A DNA stretch of 64,000 nt, from the NCBI RefSeq assembly GCF_027286305.1, contig NZ_CP114599.1, positions 1,054,001 to 1,118,000 of the forward strand, read 5' to 3'. Source of the DNA: Phenylobacterium sp. NIBR 498073. Lineage in GTDB: Bacteria; Pseudomonadota; Alphaproteobacteria; Caulobacterales; Caulobacteraceae. The translations under genes were made by a program, and so were the position numbers. Below the pieces are notes generated by a model. It saw only the letters and a program-made list of their open reading frames with translations, did no database searches and was not told the DNA's origin. Every line of letters starts with the position of its first letter. Within the stretch, counting starts at the first letter, position 1. This document shows positions 15,460 to 24,120 of the stretch, one piece after another.

Positions 15460-16158
15460 ATGAAACTCGGCATCCTGGAGACCGGCGCGCCGCCGGAGGA
15501 GATCCGCGGGCGGTACGGCAGCTATCCGTCGATGTTCCGGCGGCTGTTCGGCGAAAGCGCCTATGACTACGCCGTCTACGACGTGGCGGCCGGCGAGATG
15601 CCGACAGGGGTCGACGCGTGCGGGGCGTGGCTGGTGACGGGCTCGTCGGCGGGCGCCTACGATCCCGAGCCGTGGATCGCGCCGCTGGAGGATTTCCTGC
15701 GCGCGGCCAAGGGACAGGCGCCGCTGGTCGGGATCTGCTTCGGCCACCAGATCATGGCCCAGGCGTTCGGCGGCAAGGTGATCAAGTCGCCGAAGGGCTG
15801 GGGGCTGGGCCTGCAGCGCTATCGGCTGGCCGAGAGCCTGCCCTGGATGGACAGCGGCGAACCGATCGCCGTGCCGGGATCGCACCAGGACCAGGTGGTC
15901 GAGGCGCCGCCCGGCGCGCGGGTGATCGGCGGCAACGAGTTCTGCGAGTTCGGGATGCTGGACTATGGCGAAGGCCGGGCGGTCTCGCTGCAGCTGCATC
16001 CGGAGTTCGAGCCCGACTACGCAAAGGCGCTGATCGAGACTCGGCGCGGGACGCGGCTGACGGTTGAGGAGGCCGACCGCGCGGTGATGAGCTACGAGCA
16101 GCCCGACGACCGCCAGCGGGTCGGCGGCTGGCTGCAGCGGTTCATCGAGACCGCCTAG
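15460..16158 (+). CDS. Class I glutamine-amidotransferase-like protein
   Basis: A 232-residue stand-alone type 1 amidotransferase domain (GMP-synthase-like group). The nucleophile elbow is GICFGHQ with C93, and the triad is completed by H180 and E182 in the LHPEFE block. The N-terminal loop is followed by VTGSSAGAYDPEPWI, as in the group that includes gamma-glutamyl-transferring or GuaA-like proteins without a synthetase partner. No partner subunit is next to it, so the reaction is not defined. Starts 24 bases after the repeat. Confidence 0.83.
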   Translation: MKLGILETGAPPEEIRGRYGSYPSMFRRLFGESAYDYAVYDVAAGEMPTGVDACGAWLVTGSSAGAYDPEPWIAPLEDFLRAAKGQAPLVGICFGHQIMAQAFGGKVIKSPKGWGLGLQRYRLAESLPWMDSGEPIAVPGSHQDQVVEAPPGARVIGGNEFCEFGMLDYGEGRAVSLQLHPEFEPDYAKALIETRRGTRLTVEEADRAVMSYEQPDDRQRVGGWLQRFIETA

Positions 16159-16184
16159 GGCCTCCGGGCGCCGCTGGGCGGCGC

Positions 16185-16400
16185 GCACCCCTCACCCGAC
16201 CTCTCCCCTTGAAAGGGGAGAGGGGAAGGATGGTGCGTCTGCGAGGCTGCGTTCCTCTCCCCCGCGGGGGAGAGGGTAGGGTGAGGGGGCGAGGCGTCTC
16301 CGCTCTCACTGAGGCCGAAGGGCACCGCTGACGCGACGCGGACCCCTCACCCAGCCTCTCCCCTTGGAAGGGGAGAGGGGAAGTCGGAGGGCTGTGTCCT
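16185..16400. repeat. Pyrimidine/purine hairpin repeats, family C cluster
   Basis: This gap of about 260 bp holds three hairpins: CTCTCCCCTTGAAAGGGGAG at 16200-16220, CTCTCCCCCGCGGGGGAGAG at about 16255-16275, and a CTCTCCCCTTGG..GGGGAG copy at about 16357-16380. The neighbouring bases CCCCTCACCC and GGGTGAGGGG form larger inverted repeats. It lies between the convergent ends of the amidotransferase and hemF genes. Similar blocks occur near 26070, 27340 and 50170. Confidence 0.75.
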
Positions 16401-16419
16401 CTTCGGAGCTTGGGCGTCG

Positions 16420-17298
16420 CTAGATCCAGCTGACCATCGGCGGCATCGAGGACAGGATGGTGTCGATGTTGCCGCCGGCCTTGAGGCCGAACATGGTGCC
16501 GCGGTCGTAGAGCAGGTTGAACTCGACGTAGCGGCCGCGGCGAACCAGCTGTTCCTGGCGGTCGGCCTCGGTCCAGGGTTCGTCCATGTGGTGGCGGACG
16601 ATCTTCGGATAGACGTCAAGGAAGGCCTCGCCGACCGCGCGGGTGAAGGCGAAGTCCTTTTCGAAGTCGCCGCTGTTGTGGCGGTCGTAGAAGATGCCGC
16701 CGATGCCGCGGGGCTCCTTGCGGTGGGGCAGGTAGAAGTACTCGTCGCACCAGGCCTTGTACTTGCCGTACCACTCAGGATCGTAGGGATCGCAGGCGGC
16801 CTGCATGGCCGCGTGGAACAGCTTGGTGTCGTCGGCCTCCTGGTTGCGCTGGGCGTCGAGCATCGGCGTCAGGTCGGCGCCGCCGCCGAACCAGCTTTCC
16901 GCCGTCGACAGGAAGCGGGTGTTCATGTGCACGGTCGGCACGCGCGGCGAGACCGGATGCACGATCAGGCTGATGCTGGCCGAGACATAGGTCGGGTCCT
17001 GGTCGGCGCCGGGCATCTGGGCCGCCATCTCCGGCGAGAAGCGGGCCAGGGCCGCAGAGGTGTGCACCCCGGCCTTCTCGAACAGCCGGCCCTTGAGGTG
17101 GCCGCCGATCCCGCCGCCGGTTCCGGTCTCACGCGTCCAGGGGCGGGATTCGAACTGGCCGGGCGCGCCGGGATAGAGGTCGGCCGGGGCTTCCTCTTCC
17201 AGCCGTTCGAGCTCGGCGAAGATTCGAGTCTGCAGGCTTTCGAACCATTCCTTGGCGCGGTCGCGCCGGGTTTCGATCTCGGGAGAAATGTTGGTCAT
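16420..17298 (-). CDS. hemF: Oxygen-dependent coproporphyrinogen III oxidase
   Basis: A 292-residue enzyme that oxidatively decarboxylates two propionates of coproporphyrinogen III to give protoporphyrinogen IX, in aerobic haem synthesis. Family signatures are clear: WTRETGTGGGIGG near residue 54, VHMNTRFL, WFGGGADLTPM near 136, the KAWCDEYFYLPHRKEPRGIGGIFYD region (given in part) and VEFNLLYDRGTMFGLKAGGN near the C-terminus. Histidines in V-H-M-N and P-H-R-K are the catalytic candidates. It is preceded by trmL 12 bases upstream on the same strand and lies back to back with the haem-requiring petABC operon. Confidence 0.95.
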   Translation of the reverse strand: MTNISPEIETRRDRAKEWFESLQTRIFAELERLEEEAPADLYPGAPGQFESRPWTRETGTGGGIGGHLKGRLFEKAGVHTSAALARFSPEMAAQMPGADQDPTYVSASISLIVHPVSPRVPTVHMNTRFLSTAESWFGGGADLTPMLDAQRNQEADDTKLFHAAMQAACDPYDPEWYGKYKAWCDEYFYLPHRKEPRGIGGIFYDRHNSGDFEKDFAFTRAVGEAFLDVYPKIVRHHMDEPWTEADRQEQLVRRGRYVEFNLLYDRGTMFGLKAGGNIDTILSSMPPMVSWI

Positions 17299-17310
17299 CG
17301 CGTACCGCAG

Positions 17311-17778
17311 TCAGGAAATTTGCATGGGCTTAGGAAATTGATCGGTCTGCCGCAACGCCTCCGAAAGGCCGATGGCGGCCGAAACGGTGACGTTCAGCGA
17401 GCGCCGGCCGGGCGTCAGCGGAATGAAGACGCGAGCGTCGGAGGCGTCGTGAACCTCGTCCGGGACGCCGAGGCTTTCGCGGCCGAACAGCAGGATGTCG
17501 TCGGGCCGAAAGGCGAATTCGTGCAATGGCTGCGCGGCCTTAGTGGAGAACAGCACTATGCGGGCGGCGCCCTTGGCGGCCTGAAAATCGCTCCAACCGG
17601 CATGGCGCACGACATCGGCAGGTTCGCCGTAATCCATGGCCGCGCGGCGGATCGCCTTGTCGGAAAGCGGGAAACCACAAGGCTCTATGACGTGTACGGG
17701 CACCCCCATACAGGCGCCGAGGCGAAGGGCCGCGCCAAGGTTTTGCGGAATGTCCGGTTGAAAAAGCGCGAGCAGCAT
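17311..17778 (-). CDS. trmL: tRNA (cytidine(34)-2'-O)-methyltransferase
   Basis: A 155-residue SPOUT-class methyltransferase that 2'-O-methylates the wobble base of tRNA-Leu. The start MLLALFQPDIPQNLGAALRL is the classic N-terminus of the TrmL/CspR family. The trefoil-knot motifs follow: LLFGRESLGVPDEV and IPLTPGRRSLNVTVSAA. The ATG at 17778 is preferred over a GTG six codons upstream because family members begin with this segment. It is 12 bases upstream of hemF and probably co-transcribed. The gap to petA holds the promoters of both units. Confidence 0.9.
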   Translation of the reverse strand: MLLALFQPDIPQNLGAALRLGACMGVPVHVIEPCGFPLSDKAIRRAAMDYGEPADVVRHAGWSDFQAAKGAARIVLFSTKAAQPLHEFAFRPDDILLFGRESLGVPDEVHDASDARVFIPLTPGRRSLNVTVSAAIGLSEALRQTDQFPKPMQIS

Positions 17779-17934
17779 TCTAAGCGGTCCAGCCACGGGA
17801 TTAGCCGGGGCCAGGGGCGAATCACGGAAGGGTGGGGTGCGAGATGCAATCCAACTGTCTTCCGCGGGTTTGCCCGGCGCCAGCGTTCAGTTCCGGTGGC
17901 CCTTACCAGAACCGCTGGCAGGGGTCGAAGGCGG

Positions 17935-17962
17935 GATCACTCCGGAATTATCCGTAGTGATC
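17935..17962. promoter_or_regulatory. 28-bp inverted repeat upstream of petA
   Basis: GATCACT c CGGA atta TCCG t AGTGATC is a near-perfect dyad: 26 of the 28 positions pair. It lies 46-73 bases before the petA start. A second hairpin, GGGCCGCG-gtcg-CGCGGCCC (17967-17986), sits between it and the ribosome site GAAGGG. The dyad could be an operator for the bc1 operon or an RNA leader structure; the sequence alone cannot decide. Confidence 0.5.
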
Positions 17963-18007
17963 TGACGGGCCGCGGTCGCGCGGCCCCAAACGAAGGGTAG
18001 CTTTAAG

Positions 18008-18562
18008 GTGGCCGACACCGTCGCGGGCGCAAATCCCGATACGCATGCCGCGGGCGACGACCCGAACCGGCGTGATTTCATTCATATTGCGGCGGCGGCC
18101 GCGGCCGGCGGCGCTGTCGCGGGCCTCGCTTGGCCGTTCATCGACCAGATGAACCCGTCCGGCGATACGCTGGCCCTGGCGTCGGTCGAATTCGACCTGA
18201 CCAAGGTCGAGGAAGGCCAGCAGGTCACCATCAAGTGGCGCGGCAAGCCGCTGTTCATCCGCAATCGGACTGGCGCGGAGATCGCCAAGGCCATTAAGGA
18301 TGACGGCGCGAGCATGCCCGATCCGCAGAAGGACGAAGACCGTCACAAGCCGGGCAAGGCCCAATGGCTCGTGCTGGTCGGCACCTGCACGCACCTCGGC
18401 TGCGTGCCGACGTTCGGCGGCGGCGACTACGGCGGCTGGTTCTGCCCGTGCCACGGTTCGCACTACGACGTGTCGGGCCGCATCCGTAAGGGTCCGGCGC
18501 CGAAGAACCTGGCGGTGCCCGACTACACCTTCCTTTCCGACACCAAGGTCAAGGTGGGCTGA
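18008..18562 (+). CDS. petA: Ubiquinol-cytochrome c reductase iron-sulfur subunit (Rieske)
   Basis: A 184-residue Rieske protein of the cytochrome bc1 complex, which passes electrons from ubiquinol to cytochrome c1. The N-terminus [16 protein letters not shown] (residues 20-35) is an uncleaved Tat-type signal anchor. The [2Fe-2S] cluster ligands are C127 and H129 in CTHLGC and C146 and H149 in CPCHGSHYD; the C132-C148 disulfide pair is present. The GTG start follows GAAGGG. It is the first gene of petABC; petB starts 6 bases after its stop. Confidence 0.97.
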   Translation: MADTVAGANPDTHAAGDDPNRRDFIHIAAAAAAGGAVAGLAWPFIDQMNPSGDTLALASVEFDLTKVEEGQQVTIKWRGKPLFIRNRTGAEIAKAIKDDGASMPDPQKDEDRHKPGKAQWLVLVGTCTHLGCVPTFGGGDYGGWFCPCHGSHYDVSGRIRKGPAPKNLAVPDYTFLSDTKVKVG

Positions 18563-18567
18563 CCCAG

Positions 18568-19887
18568 ATGAGCGGACATTCCAATTACGAACCGAAGACC
18601 GGCATCGAGCGTTGGCTCGACACCCGTCTGCCTGTCGTGCGCCTGGCGTACGACTCGATGATCGACTTCCCGACCCCGAAGAACCTGAACTACTGGTGGA
18701 CCTTCGGCGGCATCCTGGCGGTCTGTCTCGGCATCCAGCTGGTCACCGGCATCGTGCTGGCCATGCACTACGTGCCGCACGTCGACCACGCCTTCGCCTC
18801 GGTCGAGCGCATCATGCGTGACGTCAACTACGGTTGGCTGATCCGCTACATGCACGCCAACGGCGCCTCGATGTTCTTCATCGCGGTCTACATCCACATG
18901 TTCCGCGGGCTGTATTACGGCTCGTACAAGGCTCCGCGCGAAGTGCTGTGGATCCTGGGCTGCGTGATCTACCTGCTGATGATGGCCACCGCCTTCATGG
19001 GCTACGTGCTGCCCTGGGGTCAGATGTCCTTCCACGGCGCCGTCGTGATCACCAACCTGTTCGGCGCGCTGCCGGTCGTGGGGGAAGCGATCACCACCTG
19101 GCTGTGGGGCGGCTTCGCGGTCGACAACCCCACCCTGAACCGCTTCTTCTCGCTGCACTTCCTGCTGCCGTTCATGATCGCGGGCGTCGTCGGCCTGCAC
19201 ATCTGGGCGCTGCACGTCCCGGGCAACAACAACCCGACCGGCGTGAACGTGAAGTCGAAGGAAGACACCGTTCCCTTCCATCCGTACTACACGGTGAAGG
19301 ACGGCTTCGCGATCGTGGTGTTCCTGATCCTGTTCGCGACCTTCGTGTTCTACAACCCGAACGCCCTCGGCCACGCCGACAACTATATCCCCGGCAACCC
19401 GCTGGTGACCCCGGCGCACATCGTTCCCGAATGGTACTTCCTGCCGTTCTACGCGATCCTGCGCGCGGTTCCCGACAAGCTGGGCGGCGTGATCCTGATG
19501 TTCGGCGCCATCGCGGTGCTGTTCGTCCTGCCCTGGCTCGACACCTCCAAGGTGCGCTCGATGCGCTACCGGCCGACCGCGAAGCTGTACTTCTTCATCT
19601 TCCTGCTGGCCTGCCTGGTGCTCGGCTACTGCGGTGGTCAGCTGCCGGACAACCACGTGATCCCGGGTCTGTCGACCTTCAAGCTGGGCGACGCCGACCT
19701 GAACTCGATGGTGTGGCTGTCGCGGGTCGCGACCCTGTACTACTTCGCCTACTTCCTGGTCATCCTGCCGATCCTGGGCCTCACCGAGACCCCGCTTCCG
19801 CTGCCGGAATCGATCAGTGAACCTGTGCTTTCGCATCCTGCCAACGCGCCGGCCGGCGCCGCGGCTTCGCCTGAAAAGAGGGGTTGA
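18568..19887 (+). CDS. petB: Cytochrome b of the bc1 complex
   Basis: A 439-residue membrane protein with eight helices that holds haems bL and bH and the Qo and Qi quinone sites. Histidine ligands are visible in the helix around H-A-N-G-A-S-M-F-F and I-H-M-F-R-G and in the later [22 protein letters not shown] region (quoted in parts). The Qo-site motif PEWY is present in [12 protein letters not shown]. The C-terminus is Pro/Ala-rich. It lies between petA and petC with very short gaps, so the operon is tight. Confidence 0.97.
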   Translation: MSGHSNYEPKTGIERWLDTRLPVVRLAYDSMIDFPTPKNLNYWWTFGGILAVCLGIQLVTGIVLAMHYVPHVDHAFASVERIMRDVNYGWLIRYMHANGASMFFIAVYIHMFRGLYYGSYKAPREVLWILGCVIYLLMMATAFMGYVLPWGQMSFHGAVVITNLFGALPVVGEAITTWLWGGFAVDNPTLNRFFSLHFLLPFMIAGVVGLHIWALHVPGNNNPTGVNVKSKEDTVPFHPYYTVKDGFAIVVFLILFATFVFYNPNALGHADNYIPGNPLVTPAHIVPEWYFLPFYAILRAVPDKLGGVILMFGAIAVLFVLPWLDTSKVRSMRYRPTAKLYFFIFLLACLVLGYCGGQLPDNHVIPGLSTFKLGDADLNSMVWLSRVATLYYFAYFLVILPILGLTETPLPLPESISEPVLSHPANAPAGAAASPEKRG

Positions 19888-19894
19888 GCCTAAG

Positions 19895-20743
19895 ATGCTG
19901 CGTAAAGGTATCGCGCTCGCGGCGCTTGGCTTGGCCGTTCTCGCGGCCCCGGCGGCTCAGGCCGCCGGCGGCGCCCTGCCGCCGAAGCACGTGGAATTCA
20001 GCTTCGAAGGTCCGTTCGGCAAGTTCGATCAGGCTGAGCTGCAACGGGGCTACAAGGTCTATCGGGAGGTCTGCTCGGCCTGCCACTCGATGAACCTGAT
20101 GTACTTCCGGAACCTCGGCCAGAAGGGCGGGCCGTTCTACGATCCGAAGTACAAGAACCCGAACGACAACCCGTATGTGAAGTCGATCGCCAAGGACTAT
20201 CAGATCAAGGACATCGACTCGGAAACGGGTGATGTGATCGAGCGTCCGGGCACCTCGGCCGACAAGTTCCCGTCGCCCTTCCCGAACGAAGCGGCGGCGC
20301 GGGCCTCGAACGGCGGCGCCTACCCGCCGGACCTGTCGGTGATGGCCAAGGCGCGTCACAACGGGCCGCAGTACATCTACTCGCTGCTCACCGGCTACAA
20401 GAACCCGCCCGCGGGTCTGAAGGTCGGCGTCGGCCAGCACTACAACCCGTACATGGCCGGTGACGTCACCGCGTCGTGGTCGGGCCCGCACGACAAGGTC
20501 CCGCCCGGCGGCTTCATCGCCATGGCCCCGCCGCTGGCGGCCGGCCAGGTGACGTTCGACGACGGCACCAAGTCGACGCTGGAGCAACAGGCCAAGGACG
20601 TTGCGGCCTTCATCGCCTGGGCTTCCGAGCCCAAGATGGAAGAGCGCAAGGCCTTCGGCATGGCTGCGATGATCTACCTCTTCATTTTCGCGGGCCTGCT
20701 GTACGCCAGCTACCGCAAGATCTGGAAGAACGTCGCCCACTAG
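19895..20743 (+). CDS. petC: Cytochrome c1
   Basis: A 282-residue periplasmic c-type cytochrome with a cleavable signal peptide (residues 1-24, ending AAQAA). The haem-binding C60-S-A-C-H64 and the sixth ligand M210 in GGFIAMAPPLAAG are visible. A single C-terminal membrane helix (about 257-275) anchors it. The ATG at 19895 is chosen because a proper signal peptide starts there; the in-frame extension upstream overlaps petB and lacks one. A strong terminator follows. Haem attachment needs the Ccm system, which is not in this window. Confidence 0.97.
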   Translation: MLRKGIALAALGLAVLAAPAAQAAGGALPPKHVEFSFEGPFGKFDQAELQRGYKVYREVCSACHSMNLMYFRNLGQKGGPFYDPKYKNPNDNPYVKSIAKDYQIKDIDSETGDVIERPGTSADKFPSPFPNEAAARASNGGAYPPDLSVMAKARHNGPQYIYSLLTGYKNPPAGLKVGVGQHYNPYMAGDVTASWSGPHDKVPPGGFIAMAPPLAAGQVTFDDGTKSTLEQQAKDVAAFIAWASEPKMEERKAFGMAAMIYLFIFAGLLYASYRKIWKNVAH

Positions 20744-20770
20744 GGCGCTGCGCTTCCGACGAATTGGAAA

Positions 20771-20798
20771 GGCCCCGGAGCGATCCGGGGCCTTTTTT
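20771..20798 (+). terminator. Terminator of petABC
   Basis: GGCCCCGG (20771-20778) pairs with CCGGGGCC (20785-20792) over a 6-base loop, followed by six T. It begins 28 bases after the petC stop. Confidence 0.93.
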
Positions 20799-20871
20799 CG
20801 TCACCCCCGCCTTGCTTGACTTTGCGTCGCCCGAAAATCAACGATACGCCAAATGCTGGCGGAGGGCCGCG

Positions 20872-22641
20872 ATGGGTACCGGGTTCAAGACTGCGGCGCT
20901 CGCCGGATTGGGGCTGTCGTTGACGAGCCTTTCCTTCGAGGCGCCGATCTCCCCGCAGGTGCTAGCCGCCCTCGATCCGACGCTGATCGCCTCGTCGATC
21001 TGCGGAAATCCCAAGACCGCCGGGGGGCTGAGCCGCAGCCTGCTGCTGGCCCGGGCGGTGGCCGCGCCGGCCAGCCAGGCCGGGCCGATCCCGCTCTACG
21101 AGGACCTGACGACCTCGCCGTTTCCGCTGACCACCGCCACCTCGCAGGCCAAGCGGTACTTCAGCCAGGGCCTGCTGCTGACCTACGGCTTCAACCATGC
21201 CGGGGCGGTGCGCTCGTTCCGCGAGGCCCAGCGGCTCGATCCGACCTGCGCGATGTGCTGGTGGGGCGAGGCCATGGCGCTGGGACCCAACATCAATGCC
21301 CCCATGGACGAGCGCGACCGCGATGCGGCCTTGGCGGCGATGGACAAGGCCATGGCGCTGCGCGAGCGCGCCTCGCCGATGGAGCGGGCGCTGATCGAGG
21401 CGGTGGCGAAACGCTATTCGCGCGATCCGAAGGCCGACCGCGCGGCGCTGGACGGCGCCTATGCCGACGCCATGCTGGAGGTCGCCCGCCGCTTCACGGC
21501 CGACGACGACGTCGCGCTGCTGGCCGCCGAGGCGGTGATGGACACCACGCCCTGGAACTACTGGGAGCCCGACAAGAAGACCCCGGTCGGGCGCAGCGGC
21601 GAGGCAGTGCGGCTGGTCGAGACGGTGATCGCCCGCAATCCAGGCCACGTCCAGGCCGGCCACCTCTATATCCACCTGCTGGAGGCCGCCGACGCCCAGC
21701 GGGCCGAGGCCGCGGCCGACCGGCTGGGCGCCCCGACCGCGCCCAGCGCCGGGCACCTGGTGCACATGCCCTCGCACATCTACCAGGCGCGCGGCCGCTA
21801 CGCGGACTCGATTCGGGTGAACGTGGCGGCGGCGCGGGCCGACGAGGCGTATATCCGCAGCGCCGGCGACCACAGCCTGGTGCGATACGGCTACTACCCG
21901 CACAACGTGCACTTCATCGTCACCTCGGCCCAGTTGGCCGGCGACATGGAGACCGCGATCAGCGAAGCCGAGCGCCTGCGCATGCTGATGGACACCGACA
22001 CCTCGGCGAAGATCGGCTGGGTGCAGATCATCGAGGCCGCGCCCTACCTGGCGATGGCGCAGTTCGCGGCCCCCGAGGCGATCCTGGCGATGCCGACGCC
22101 CGACGCGCGCCTGCCGTACGCCACGGCGATGCGCCACTACGCGCGGGCGGTGGCCTACGCCCAGCAGCGCAACAAGGTCGGCTTCGACGGCGAGATCGCG
22201 GCGATGGACGCCCTGACCAAGGCCGACGCCTTCGCCGACCTGACCGCCCAGCTGGTGCCGGCGGTCGATCTCGTGGCCATGGCCCAGGAGGTGGCCCGCG
22301 GGCGGTTCTCGACCGCTGAAGGCCGCTATGACGAGGCCGCCGGCCACTACCGCCAGGCCATCGCCATCGAGGGCCGCATTCCCTACACCGAGCCGCCGTA
22401 CTGGTACTATCCGGTCAACCAGTCGTTGGGCGCGGCGCTGTTCCTGGCGGGCAAGCCAGCCGAGGCCAGCGAGGCGTTCCGCGCGGCCCTGGCGCAGTCG
22501 CCGCGCAACGGCTGGGCGCTGTACGGCCTGGCCCGGAGCGAGGATGCGCTAGGACGCAAGGCCGAGGCCGAGGCGGCCCGCCAGGCCTTCGTGCGGGCCT
22601 GGGCCGGCCAGCCGCAGTGGCTGAGGATGGAGCGGCTGTAG
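20872..22641 (+). CDS. TPR-repeat protein, secreted or periplasmic
   Basis: A 589-residue protein. The first 40 residues include a hydrophobic segment, so export is possible. Tetratricopeptide-type helix pairs are visible: a repeat near residue 100 (FNHAGAVRSFREAQRLDPTCAMCWWGEA is quoted only as its start FNHAGAVRSF), and two near the C-terminus (AAGHYRQAIAIEG and EASEAFRAALAQSPRNGWAL). The block H-L-Y-I-H-L-L-E-A and H-M-P-S-H-I-Y is typical of a widespread family of TPR proteins of unknown role. The ATG at 20872 has GGAGGG upstream; an in-frame extension back into petC is not used. Confidence 0.78.
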   Translation: MGTGFKTAALAGLGLSLTSLSFEAPISPQVLAALDPTLIASSICGNPKTAGGLSRSLLLARAVAAPASQAGPIPLYEDLTTSPFPLTTATSQAKRYFSQGLLLTYGFNHAGAVRSFREAQRLDPTCAMCWWGEAMALGPNINAPMDERDRDAALAAMDKAMALRERASPMERALIEAVAKRYSRDPKADRAALDGAYADAMLEVARRFTADDDVALLAAEAVMDTTPWNYWEPDKKTPVGRSGEAVRLVETVIARNPGHVQAGHLYIHLLEAADAQRAEAAADRLGAPTAPSAGHLVHMPSHIYQARGRYADSIRVNVAAARADEAYIRSAGDHSLVRYGYYPHNVHFIVTSAQLAGDMETAISEAERLRMLMDTDTSAKIGWVQIIEAAPYLAMAQFAAPEAILAMPTPDARLPYATAMRHYARAVAYAQQRNKVGFDGEIAAMDALTKADAFADLTAQLVPAVDLVAMAQEVARGRFSTAEGRYDEAAGHYRQAIAIEGRIPYTEPPYWYYPVNQSLGAALFLAGKPAEASEAFRAALAQSPRNGWALYGLARSEDALGRKAEAEAARQAFVRAWAGQPQWLRMERL

Positions 22642-22645
22642 CCGC

Positions 22646-23422
22646 CTAGCCGGCCGGCGCGAGGAGCAGCTTGCCGCCCGGAAAGTCGAAGCGCAGGCGC
22701 CAGCGGGCGAGCAACGGCGCGCCGATGATCCCGTCGGCCTCCGTGTCGGCGAGTCCGCTGGGAAGGTTCTCGAACAGGGTTCCGGCGAAGGACGCCGCGC
22801 GCAGCTGGGCCCGGGTCTCGCCGTAGGGGAGCAGGTCCTGCGGCTTGGCCGCCCCGGGGACGGATGCGAGGCTTTCAGAGACACGCACGGCGGTGTCCGA
22901 GCCGGTGGAAATCACGAAGTCGCCGGCCAGGGCCCTGGGGCCGTCGGCGACTGCGGCGTGGGCGGTGGCGACCCCGCCGGCGAGGCGCAGCGGCACCTGG
23001 CGGACGGCGGCGCGCACGCGCGGGGCCTGGGCGCGCGGATAGATGGCGACCTTGCAGGGCGCGAAGCTGACCTCGACCACATAGGCCGACAGCAGGTCCG
23101 CGCCGATCACCCCGGCGATCGGGGTCGGGAAGGCGTAGGTCCGGGCGTCCAGGTCGGCGATCACGAACGGACGGTCGGGCAGGGTGAGGCCGGCGATGCG
23201 GACCGGGCCGCGCTGGTCCGGCTCGACCAGGCCGGCCCCCTGGGCCTTGGTCTCGTGCAGCTGGGTGATGGCGGAACCGGTGTCGAGGATGTAGTCGCCG
23301 GCCAGGCCGTCGATGGAGGCTGGAGCAACGATCACCCCCTGCTCGAACCAGCAGGCGGTTTCGCCAGCGTGGGCGGCGACCGGCAGGGCAGCGGCGGCGA
23401 GAGCCAGGACGAGGGGCTTCAT
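22646..23422 (-). CDS. Retropepsin-like aspartyl protease, duplicated, one active Asp
   Basis: A 258-residue exported protein with a signal peptide (cleavage after AAHA, residue 19). Two retropepsin-like halves are visible. The first has ILDTGSAITQLH with catalytic D47 and the flap/core block GVIGADLL at about 104-111. The second has VISTGSDTAVRVS, where S172 replaces the aspartate, and GIIGAPLL. Such a tandem would form a pseudo-dimer with only one catalytic aspartate, so it may be inactive or unusual. The gene is convergent with the TPR gene, 4 bases apart. Confidence 0.75.
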   Translation of the reverse strand: MKPLVLALAAAALPVAAHAGETACWFEQGVIVAPASIDGLAGDYILDTGSAITQLHETKAQGAGLVEPDQRGPVRIAGLTLPDRPFVIADLDARTYAFPTPIAGVIGADLLSAYVVEVSFAPCKVAIYPRAQAPRVRAAVRQVPLRLAGGVATAHAAVADGPRALAGDFVISTGSDTAVRVSESLASVPGAAKPQDLLPYGETRAQLRAASFAGTLFENLPSGLADTEADGIIGAPLLARWRLRFDFPGGKLLLAPAG

Positions 23423-23580
23423 GGGATCCCGGGGGGAGAGAGCGCCGGGGCGCTTGGCGGCCCCTTTGTCTGCAGCATAGACGTGGATCGCAGCTGCGGC
23501 GACGGGCAGCGCGTGGGGCGCGGCGGCTAAAGCGGCGATTGGGCCTTACCCCTGCCGCAACGATCCCCTAAGTCGGAGCC

Positions 23581-24057
23581 ATGAGCTTCATCAAGCCCTG
23601 GCGGGACTTCCGGCGGATGCAGGACGTGGCGGTCGGCGCGGCGGTGCTGATCTATGCCGGGGCGGTGGTGAACGCCTTTCGGGTGCTGCCGGGCGGCGTC
23701 GAGCTGATCGCCCAGCGCACCCTGATCTGGCCCGGCGTGTTCCTGATCGCGTCGCTGGCCGCGCCGCTGCTGATCGCGCCGCTGAAGCGCGGGCTGGCGC
23801 GCTATGTGTGGCTGAGCTTCCAGGCCGGGTTCGGCCAGACGCCGGTCTCGGTGCTGACGGGGGTCGGGCTGCTGGCGGCCGCGGCGCTGTTCATCTACTG
23901 GCAGGTCTGGGCGGTCGGTCATGGCGGCCGCTATCCGGCCGGCGTGTTCTCCGGCTATGCGGCCGGGATCGGCATCCTGGCGGCCCAGGCGATCCTGGTG
24001 CGGGCGCTGGAGACGGTGCCGGAAGTCCGCAAGCAGATCGAGGAGCGCGAGCCTTAG
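23581..24057 (+). CDS. Hypothetical inner-membrane protein, 158 aa
   Basis: Not recognised. Four predicted membrane helices (about residues 17-33, 48-65, 89-108 and 120-140) with a basic N-terminus MSFIKPWRDFRRMQD and a charged tail VRKQIEEREP. No motif ties it to a transport or enzyme family. The GGAG-like sequence CGGAGCC precedes the ATG. It stands alone between the divergent retropepsin gene and the convergent GNAT gene. Confidence 0.65.
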   Translation: MSFIKPWRDFRRMQDVAVGAAVLIYAGAVVNAFRVLPGGVELIAQRTLIWPGVFLIASLAAPLLIAPLKRGLARYVWLSFQAGFGQTPVSVLTGVGLLAAAALFIYWQVWAVGHGGRYPAGVFSGYAAGIGILAAQAILVRALETVPEVRKQIEEREP

Positions 24058-24065
24058 GATTTTTG

Positions 24066-24120
24066 AATTTAGAGCATCTTGCTCGCCGAACCGGTGTCCA
24101 CTTCGGCGGAAATGGCTCTA
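24066..24120. repeat. Short intergenic palindrome, family D-like
   Basis: TTTAGAGCATCTTGCTCG at the left, and GGAAATGGCTCTAG at the right, with an inner CCGAA/TTCGG pair. It resembles the tagagc-type palindromes at 37157 and fills the gap between the convergent membrane-protein and GNAT genes. Confidence 0.5.

Noticed and set aside
20476-20871. N-terminal extension of the TPR gene into petC and its terminator
   Set aside because: It would read through the petABC terminator and petC; the ATG at 20872 has GGAGGG and a plausible export segment.
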